From assembly GCA_023511795.1 (NCBI GenBank), contig JAIMAU010000001.1, forward strand, positions 264,384 through 328,383: a DNA stretch of 64,000 bases. The letters are read 5' to 3'. Below the pieces are notes generated by a model. It was not told the origin of the DNA, searched no databases, and saw nothing but the letters and a program-made list of their open reading frames with translations. The stretch comes from Armatimonadota bacterium. Its GTDB lineage: Bacteria > Armatimonadota > UBA5829 > DTJY01. A program made the translations under genes and the position numbers. Positions 6,724 to 13,233 of this stretch are shown here, piece by piece. Position 1 is the stretch's first letter, and every line of letters starts with the position of its first letter.

Positions 6724-9186
6724 TTAATAGAAGGTTATTGTGCCTGATTCAGGCACACGAATTACTCGAATAATCTGCGAACCTGAAATTTCTGCACCAC
6801 TAATGCCAACTACAATTGCAAACTTTCCAATTTCTAACCCAGCAGGAGGCGGCGCAAGTACTTTCACGCCGATGTTGCCATATTGGTCGGTGAGGTGTGC
6901 CCCGTCGTCAATGTAAAAATGGCTGTTAGGAACTGCCGCTGTTACTTCCCCCCAGACTCTGACCTTTAGTCCAATATTATAGGGGCCATTGGCTTCAGAC
7001 ACGCTCGGTGTCGGCGGACCTGGGCTTATTCCTCCAAGGTTGCGATTGCAAATTCCAAGAGGACTTGGTATCTGTCCTGAGCTGCCTGATTTGTGTACTT
7101 TAACCGCTTCAATTTGCCGCTCAGCATTTGACGTAGAAAGCATTCCAGAGACAGTGACGACATCTCCTTCGGCAGGCATTGGGCCATTCCAATGTACTCT
7201 GATGCCTGAGCAACGGCTGGGTTCTTGGATGTAAAAATGATCGCTAAATTTCGCGGAGACGATTTTATTTGAGAGGCTTACCCATGAATTGTCTAGCTTG
7301 GTAAACAGGTCGCTAATATAATTTATTTCTTCTATTGTCTCTCCACCGGTCATTGTCTTTAAGATGGTTCCCATTGCTCCGACTGCCCATCCTATACGAG
7401 AATTTACAAAACAAACCGAACTAAGCGGGTTACTTGTTGGAGAGGTAAGTTTCAGCCAGCTGTCGCCTCCGTTTTGCGTTCGGGTAATCGCGCCCAAATC
7501 ACCAACACCCCAGCCATAATTGTTGTCAATAAAATCAAGTGCGTAAAGGGTGTTTGTTCCTACACCTGCGGGTATAGAAGACCAACTTGCTCCGCCACTG
7601 GTGGTTCTTAGTATCTGTGTTATTAGATCATCATCGAACAAGTTGCCAGCAATCCAAGCATGCGTTGAGCTCCAGCAGTCAACAGAGGTTAGCATCGAAG
7701 TTATACCGGTTGGCAATATAATCCAGCTTTCACCACCATCAATTGTTTTAAGTACAACGCCACTGTTTCCAACAATCCAGCCATTTAGCGCATCTGCGAA
7801 TCTGATGGAATTAAGAGTAGAAGTCGTTCCTGATGTTACGGATTGCCAGGTGTTGCCACCATTTGTTGTTTTTAATATTGTGCCGCTCTGGCCCACCACA
7901 AATCCCTTGTTCTCATCTAGGAAATAAACGCCTTTGAGCGTTAATGTTTTCCCTGATGATTGGGGAAACCAAGTTTCACCGCCATCTGTAGTGGCAAGTA
8001 TGGTGCCGCCTCTCCCTACTGCCCAGCATTTCAACTTGCTAATGGCATGAACACCAAATAAGATTTGCCCAGTGTTTGAATTCTGCATCGACCAAGTGGT
8101 TCCACCAGTAGTTGTGTGAAGTATGACCCCAGCATCTCCTACCGCCCAACCATTTTCCATGTCAACAAACCATACCGCATTCAACTTACCTATGCTCGAA
8201 CCGGCTTGTAAGTTCCATGTTAGTCCCGAATCTGTCGTTAAGAGAATTTTGCCTCCCGCGCCTACTACCCAACCGGTGCTGGAGTTTATAAAGAATAATC
8301 CGTTTAGTGAACTGTTGACGCCTGGCATGTTTCGCGGCTGCCAGTTGGCGCCACCATCGTCGGTATATAATATTTCGCCGCCTTGTCCAACTGCATAGCC
8401 TATGCTGTCGGATAAAAATTGCACAGAATTTAACATATTTGTGGTGCCAGACGTTTGGGGTACCCAAGTAGCTCCACCGTTTGATGTAGTTATAATTGTT
8501 CCATTGGCACCAACAGCCCAGCCATGTGTTGGGCTTACAAAGTATACAGAGATAAGCTCATAGTCTACGTTAGACGTTTGCTTTTCCCAATCCTGACCAC
8601 CATTGGTAGTGTGGCGAATTGTTCCTTGTCCAGTTTCAGGGTCTATTGCCCCGACTGCCCATCCTTCCTGAGAGTTGATGAAATAGATGGAATTTAGAAA
8701 CGGAGTGTTTGTGCTTGATAGCTGAACGGTCCAAGTTGCGCCAGAGTTGGTGGTCTTGAGTATTCCATCTCCTGCAACCCACCCAATGTTCTTGTCAATG
8801 AAGTATATAGAACTTGCTGCAATTGGGGATGACGGACTTGAATCGTTCCAACTAGAACCCGCATTTGTTGTTTTAAAAATCAAGCCTTCTTGAGAGCAAA
8901 TCCAACCGCTGACATTGTCAACAAAATGCACGCTTGTCAGATTGTTAACGGTTGGTGAGGACGTAACATTCCATGTAATGCCTCCATCAGTGGTTTTTAG
9001 GATTGTGCCGACATCGCCAACGGCCCAGCCGATGGAAGCGCTTACGAAGTGTACGTCGGCCAAGTTATTCCCCTGAGGCAGTGGGTTTTGCCAAAACCAT
9101 CCGGACAAAGCCGCGAATGCTGGCAAGGGGAAAACTGTCCCGATAACCCAAACTAATATGCACAGGGCTGTTCTGATATTCATCAT
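6724..9186 (-). CDS. Secreted YCF48-like beta-propeller repeat protein
   Basis: The 820-aa product starts with a Sec signal (MMNIRTALCILVWVIG ... AFA). It then carries about 13 tandem units of roughly 43-45 residues with the pattern GWxVGxxGxILKTTxGGxxW, the signature of YCF48/BNR-like propellers (about 30-610). The remaining C terminus (about 630-820) is different: two OB-like segments (DHFYIQEPSRCSGIRVHW and SHFYIDDG) of a type seen in secreted proteins, followed by a short tail. YCF48 homologues assist photosystem II assembly in phototrophs; here the protein is more likely a periplasmic or surface binding scaffold (inference). The start is uncertain: no strong ribosome site precedes 9186, and an upstream in-frame start at 9264 is possible but would spoil the signal peptide. 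Confidence 0.8.
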   Translation of the reverse strand: MMNIRTALCILVWVIGTVFPLPAFAALSGWFWQNPLPQGNNLADVHFVSASIGWAVGDVGTILKTTDGGITWNVTSSPTVNNLTSVHFVDNVSGWICSQEGLIFKTTNAGSSWNDSSPSSPIAASSIYFIDKNIGWVAGDGILKTTNSGATWTVQLSSTNTPFLNSIYFINSQEGWAVGAIDPETGQGTIRHTTNGGQDWEKQTSNVDYELISVYFVSPTHGWAVGANGTIITTSNGGATWVPQTSGTTNMLNSVQFLSDSIGYAVGQGGEILYTDDGGANWQPRNMPGVNSSLNGLFFINSSTGWVVGAGGKILLTTDSGLTWNLQAGSSIGKLNAVWFVDMENGWAVGDAGVILHTTTGGTTWSMQNSNTGQILFGVHAISKLKCWAVGRGGTILATTDGGETWFPQSSGKTLTLKGVYFLDENKGFVVGQSGTILKTTNGGNTWQSVTSGTTSTLNSIRFADALNGWIVGNSGVVLKTIDGGESWIILPTGITSMLTSVDCWSSTHAWIAGNLFDDDLITQILRTTSGGASWSSIPAGVGTNTLYALDFIDNNYGWGVGDLGAITRTQNGGDSWLKLTSPTSNPLSSVCFVNSRIGWAVGAMGTILKTMTGGETIEEINYISDLFTKLDNSWVSLSNKIVSAKFSDHFYIQEPSRCSGIRVHWNGPMPAEGDVVTVSGMLSTSNAERQIEAVKVHKSGSSGQIPSPLGICNRNLGGISPGPPTPSVSEANGPYNIGLKVRVWGEVTAAVPNSHFYIDDGAHLTDQYGNIGVKVLAPPPAGLEIGKFAIVVGISGAEISGSQIIRVIRVPESGTITFY

Positions 9187-9409
9187 TTCTAATCGTTTTA
9201 ACGATGGATTTGCAATAAGTAATGAGATTAAGATCTTGGAGTAAAGCGATATTGTGTACACCAAAGAAGAAATATGTGATAGGATAATTCGGCTGGCGAA
9301 AACTATCCGTGGTATCTTTGAATTAAAGCGGAAAAATCACAAGGGATTTTATTACCCATCTATACGAAAAGCACCAGCTTGTTTATTATAACTTGTTATG
9401 GCTACCTAG

Positions 9410-10447
9410 TCAACTACTACTGCAAAAAACTGGTATTTCTACGGGGTTGTTTGTTCTTGCTGATTGTTCAATCGCTTGGATAATTTGAGTTACTATGAGG
9501 CCGTCTTCGCCTGTTACCCTAGGTTCCCGGTCATGTAGGACGCAATCGATGAAGTGGCGAATGCTTTCTGCGGCAAAACCCATCTGCGCGCCGTATATCT
9601 GAGGCATAACTAGAACATCGGGGTAGGAAGCCTCGGTTTCTGTATACTTTTCCAAAATTCGTGCATGACTTGTATCAAGGTACAGCGCGCCTTTGCTGCC
9701 AATAATTTCGCATTTGAGGTCAATGATATTTGGTGTTGTCTTTGGGAGAATCCAGGAGTTTTCGACATGTGCTGTTGCTCCTGAATCGAATTCCAGAGTA
9801 ACTTGATAAAAGTCTGGGGTATTGATGCCCATTTTTGTTAGAACACGCGATCTTGAGACAGCGTATACTCGTCGAACTTCATCTTGGAGCAACCAGCGGA
9901 TGGTGTCTATTGAGTGGGTGCCTATGAACCATTCCACCGTAGACTTTTCTGCCCAGGTAAGCATCGTTGTTGGTACGTAGATTGTGTCGTTAAGGCGGTA
10001 GTAAACATGCTGCGGCTCACCGATATCACCTCGGCGGATTGCTTCCCATGCTTTGTAGAATGGTGGGCTCCAGCGATTGTGAAAATCAACCATTAATTTT
10101 ACATTTGAGCGTTTGGCAGCATCAATGATTGCTTGACATTCTTCGACTGTCATAGCTAGGGGTTTTTCGACGAGAATATGTTTGCCTGCTTCCGCTGCCG
10201 CAAGAGCAATTTCCGCGTGCGCGAAGTCAGGCGTGACGATGGAGACTGCGCTAATAGCTTCATCTGCAAGAAGCTCAGTGTAATCTTTATAGTGCACCGC
10301 ACCATACGCTTGCGCAATTGACTCGGCACGATGCTCAATTAAATCACACACGCCGGCGAGAATTACGTGGGGCGAGGAGGCATACACCCTTGCATGTAGC
10401 TCTCCCCATTGTCCAGCACCAATGATTCCGAAACCGACTTTTTCCAT
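9410..10447 (-). CDS. Gfo/Idh/MocA family oxidoreductase
   Basis: This 345-aa protein has an N-terminal Rossmann domain (GFGIIGAGQWGELHARVY) and the conserved EKPLAM segment (about 94-99) carrying the substrate-binding Lys. The C-terminal part is the alpha/beta dimerisation domain. The family oxidises or reduces sugars, inositols and related polyols with NAD(P). Substrate cannot be read from the sequence. ATG at 10447 follows GGAGG with 8 nt spacing. The next gene upstream is pcrA, 51 nt away on the same strand. A second, shorter member is at 23759. Confidence 0.88.
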   Translation of the reverse strand: MEKVGFGIIGAGQWGELHARVYASSPHVILAGVCDLIEHRAESIAQAYGAVHYKDYTELLADEAISAVSIVTPDFAHAEIALAAAEAGKHILVEKPLAMTVEECQAIIDAAKRSNVKLMVDFHNRWSPPFYKAWEAIRRGDIGEPQHVYYRLNDTIYVPTTMLTWAEKSTVEWFIGTHSIDTIRWLLQDEVRRVYAVSRSRVLTKMGINTPDFYQVTLEFDSGATAHVENSWILPKTTPNIIDLKCEIIGSKGALYLDTSHARILEKYTETEASYPDVLVMPQIYGAQMGFAAESIRHFIDCVLHDREPRVTGEDGLIVTQIIQAIEQSARTNNPVEIPVFCSSS

Positions 10448-10498
10448 TTCTTGTTCCTCCAGGGGATATCAAGAAGCAAGTAATCGAGTTGCTTAATT

Positions 10499-12658
10499 CT
10501 AAACTTCTACCTTTTCAAGCGGCGCAAACGAAAGCATTAGCTTTTTTATGCCAATTTCTTCGAAAGCAACCGTGATTTGTACGTCTTTATCGTCCGATTT
10601 AATATCAATCACTATTCCCAAGCCAAAAACGCTATGTCTTACATAGTCCCCAATTTTGAATGCTATCGTCGGTCCTCTTTGTTTTTCAGAGCTCACCCAA
10701 AGCTGTGAAGTTGGCATATCAGATCGTGTCATCGGCTTATGGGTAATGAACATTTCGGGCGGAATTTCCCTAATAAACCGAGATGGAACCATGCGCCTGT
10801 GCTCGCCGAAAAGAGTTCGAGTATGTGCATAACTTAAGCAAAGTTCGTCTTTAGCTCGCGTCATTCCGACATAACACAGCCTGCGTTCCTCCTCAAGCTC
10901 TTCCCTACTTTGCATAGAGCGGCTGTGAGGGAATATGCCTTCTTCCATGCCAACCATGAAAACTACAGGAAATTCTAGTCCCTTTGCTGAGTGAAGGGTC
11001 ATAAGCACAACCGCATTTTCGTTTTCTTCATAGCTGTCAATATCCGACATTAGTGCCATTTCTTCGAGGAACTTGGCTAGCGTTGGATTCTCGCTTGTTT
11101 CCTCGAACTCTTTTATTACTGAGAAAAGCTCCTTGACGTTTTCTACCCTTGCTTCTGCTTCGTGAGTCCCCTGTTTTTGAAGCTCTGTTATGTAATTGGT
11201 GTTCTCCACAATCTCGATTAGTAGTTTACCCACAGAGTATTCCTCTTGTTTAGAATGGAGAAACTCGATTAGCTTGGCAAGTGCGTTCAACTCACGTCGT
11301 GCACGAGGTACTTCTATTTCTTCTAGGCGGTGCAATGCCTCGAAGAGGCTTATGCCCTCTTTTTCAGCGAAGTCTCGTATACGCTCGATGGTGATGGGCC
11401 CGACTCCGCGTGGAGGAACGTTAATAATACGCAGTAGGCTTACGGTGTCTGAGGGATTGTAAGCAAGGCGGAGGTAGGCCAGCAAATCTTTGATTTCTTT
11501 GCGCTCGTAGAATCTGAAGCCTCCAATAATCTTGTATGGCACGCGATAGTTGCGGAGAACGTCTTCAAACACACGTGACTGAGCGTTTGTTCGGTATAGC
11601 ACCACAAAATCGGAATAATCCCTTTCACCTGCCAAAACCTTGTCACGCATCCGGTTAACTACTTGCGATGCCTCGTCGTGCTCGTCCGAAGCCTCAATTT
11701 TGTCGAGGGGCACTCCTTCCCCGCGTTCCGTCCAAAGCTTTTTCTCAGCGCGTGTAGAGTTTTTTGAGATAACGTGATAGGCTGCGTCGAGAATATTCCG
11801 AGTTGAGCGGTAATTTTGCTCAAGCTTCACAACTTTTGCATCTGGAAAGTGCTTTGTGAATCCTAGTATAATTCCCACATCTGCGCCACGCCATGAATAA
11901 ATGCTTTGGTCGTCGTCTCCAACCACGCAAATATTCCGATGTTCTTCGGCAAGTAGTTTCACAAATTGAAATTGAGACTGATTAATGTCTTGATATTCAT
12001 CTACTAGAATATGCTTGAACTTTTGTTGGTAATGTTGGCGAACGTCTGGGCATTCTCGGAGCAACAACACGGTATATAAAATTAAGTCGTCAAAGTCAAG
12101 TGCTCGATTTTCAAGAAGCTTCTTCTGATAGAGTGGGTAAACCTTTCCGATTTGATTCTCCAGAGCACCTTTGTAGACATTGACATATTCTTCTGGCATA
12201 ATCATTTGTTCTTTAGCATGACTGATATGCCATTGTATTTGCCTTGCAGGGTAAACCCTTTCGTCAATGTTTAGTTGCTCCAGGCATTCGCGGATAAGCG
12301 TGAGTTGATCTTGTTCATCGAATATGACAAAGTTCCTATCCAAACCAATTCGATCGCCTCGTTCTCGAAGCACTCGGGCGCAGACGGAGTGGAAAGTGCC
12401 AACCCACATCTGCTCGAGCATTCGGCTTCCAACTAAACCTTTTATGCGCTCTTTCATTTCCCGTGCGGCTTTATTGGTAAAGGTAACTGCAAGGATATTG
12501 GAAGGCCTTACACCCTTTGCACCAATCAAATAAGCCATTCGGTAAGTAAGAGCACGAGTCTTGCCGCTTCCTGCTCCTGCAAAAATCAGGAGAGGACCTT
12601 CTGAGTGGCATACGGCTTCCCTTTGGGCGGGATTCAAGTCTTTGAGGATATGTTCCAT
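10499..12658 (-). CDS. pcrA: UvrD/PcrA/Rep-type superfamily 1 DNA helicase
   Basis: The 719-aa length and motif set fit PcrA/UvrD, a 3'-5' ATP-dependent helicase in nucleotide excision repair and replication fork clearance. Visible are motif I AGAGSGKT (near residue 28), motif II VDEYQDIN, motif III DDDQSIYSWRGAD, motif IV EQNYRST, motif V TLHSAKGLEFP and motif VI YVGMTRAK. The last 55 residues (KIGDYVRHSVFGLG onward) form the Tudor-like C-terminal domain that binds RNA polymerase in PcrA. No Shine-Dalgarno precedes the ATG, but a TATAAT lies 13 nt upstream, so it may be expressed from a very short leader. An orphan small gene under a c-di-GMP riboswitch lies 70 nt upstream. Confidence 0.93.
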   Translation of the reverse strand: MEHILKDLNPAQREAVCHSEGPLLIFAGAGSGKTRALTYRMAYLIGAKGVRPSNILAVTFTNKAAREMKERIKGLVGSRMLEQMWVGTFHSVCARVLRERGDRIGLDRNFVIFDEQDQLTLIRECLEQLNIDERVYPARQIQWHISHAKEQMIMPEEYVNVYKGALENQIGKVYPLYQKKLLENRALDFDDLILYTVLLLRECPDVRQHYQQKFKHILVDEYQDINQSQFQFVKLLAEEHRNICVVGDDDQSIYSWRGADVGIILGFTKHFPDAKVVKLEQNYRSTRNILDAAYHVISKNSTRAEKKLWTERGEGVPLDKIEASDEHDEASQVVNRMRDKVLAGERDYSDFVVLYRTNAQSRVFEDVLRNYRVPYKIIGGFRFYERKEIKDLLAYLRLAYNPSDTVSLLRIINVPPRGVGPITIERIRDFAEKEGISLFEALHRLEEIEVPRARRELNALAKLIEFLHSKQEEYSVGKLLIEIVENTNYITELQKQGTHEAEARVENVKELFSVIKEFEETSENPTLAKFLEEMALMSDIDSYEENENAVVLMTLHSAKGLEFPVVFMVGMEEGIFPHSRSMQSREELEEERRLCYVGMTRAKDELCLSYAHTRTLFGEHRRMVPSRFIREIPPEMFITHKPMTRSDMPTSQLWVSSEKQRGPTIAFKIGDYVRHSVFGLGIVIDIKSDDKDVQITVAFEEIGIKKLMLSFAPLEKVEV

Positions 12659-12671
12659 GGGCGTCTATGAC

Positions 12672-12701
12672 ATTATAGCCCATCGTCTACCTTTCTGGGA
12701 A
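12672..12701 (-). promoter_or_regulatory. Candidate pcrA promoter with very short leader
   Basis: Minus strand TTCCCA (12701-12696), 18-nt spacer, TATAAT (12677-12672). The -10 box matches exactly, the -35 at four of six. The pcrA ATG is 13 nt downstream of the -10 box, leaving a leader of about 6 nt with no ribosome site. Confidence 0.5.
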
Positions 12702-12728
12702 GGTACAGTGTTTGCACTTTGAGTTTAA

Positions 12729-12959
12729 TTATCCCCGCAAACCGTATTTAGCAAAAAAATCTTGGATTGTAAGGCGTTTGAGGTCGCTGTTTAGAAGGAC
12801 AATAAAGCGGCGTAATTCTGGTCGAGACATACGCTTAGGTGCCATATAGATCTTGTGGCCAAGCCTGCGGTCTGTGAGAAAAACTGCATCTCCGCCTAGT
12901 ACTTCGACCTTGAACCTTTCGATGGCAGGTTTGGCAAGTTCGGATTCCGCAAGGTCCAT
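12729..12959 (-). CDS. Orphan 76-aa protein downstream of a c-di-GMP riboswitch
   Basis: I do not recognise this protein. It is 76 residues long, charged and soluble, with no signal peptide or membrane segment. The N-terminal half ends in a short beta-like stretch (RFKVEVLGGDAVFLTD). The C-terminal half is basic (MAPKRMSRPELRRFIVLL, then KRLTIQDFFAKYGLRG), which could form two helices suited to binding protein or nucleic acid. The ATG at 12959 is preceded in frame by a stop 24 nt upstream, so this is the only reasonable start; the ribosome site (GGGG, 9 nt away) is weak. The riboswitch aptamer lies 120 nt upstream on the same strand. Its product is therefore a candidate c-di-GMP-regulated effector (inference). 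Confidence 0.55.
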   Translation of the reverse strand: MDLAESELAKPAIERFKVEVLGGDAVFLTDRRLGHKIYMAPKRMSRPELRRFIVLLNSDLKRLTIQDFFAKYGLRG

Positions 12960-13005
12960 AGTGTTGTGCCCCGACCCTGTTTAGGAAACGCAAAAATAGG
13001 CGCCG

Positions 13006-13035
13006 TTAAGCGCTGTGGTTACTGCGGGATTCCAT
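13006..13035 (-). CDS. Possible 9-codon leader ORF after the riboswitch
   Basis: ATG at 13035 is preceded by TTTTAGGAGGCACAA, the best ribosome site in this interval, and encodes MESRSNHSA before TAA. It lies between the riboswitch and the 76-aa gene in a different frame. CCATTT upstream can pair with AAATGG, which holds this start codon, leaving the GGAGG in the loop. It may be a leader peptide through which the riboswitch acts on translation or transcript stability. Confidence 0.35.
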   Translation of the reverse strand: MESRSNHSA

Positions 13036-13078
13036 TTGTGCCTCCTAAAATGGGAAAATGGTTGCCCCGCGGTAATCA

Positions 13079-13175
13079 GCTAACTTCGGCAGCCTGGCAG
13101 TCATGTCTCCTAATCGTTGGGAGAGTTAGACCCAGCGGCTTTGCGTCCCCGCCTTTCGACGAGTTTGCCTTTTTC
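13079..13175 (-). ncRNA. Cyclic-di-GMP-I (GEMM-I) riboswitch aptamer
   Basis: The minus-strand RNA contains the hallmark elements in order. AGGCAAAC is followed by a CUCGUC-GAAA-GGCGGG hairpin whose GAAA loop docks in a receptor, then the near-invariant GGGACGCAAAGCC. The second hairpin begins CUGGGUCUAA, pairs through UCUCC/GGAGA, and returns with ACAUGACUGCCAG, the tetraloop-receptor side. It closes with GGCUGCCGAAG, where GGCA/UGCC forms the basal helix. A G (not A) precedes GCAAAC at the position I align with Vc2 G20, which argues for c-di-GMP rather than 3',3'-cGAMP; that alignment is from memory. It lies 120 nt upstream of the orphan gene at 12959 and after the GHL10-like gene. I see no strong terminator, so translational control is more likely. 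Confidence 0.9.
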
Positions 13176-13233
13176 GGTTGCTCGTTACCAATATAATTAT
13201 TGGTACAAGAATATGAGCTTTTACCCCGTAAAA

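Noticed and set aside
7550-8398. Two plus-strand ORFs inside the YCF48-like gene
   Set aside because: They are antisense shadows of the repeat protein; repeat periodicity produces open frames on the other strand.
12966-13196. 76-codon plus-strand ORF across the intergenic region
   Set aside because: It lies antisense to the riboswitch, has no ribosome site and an RNA-like composition; the frame is fortuitous.
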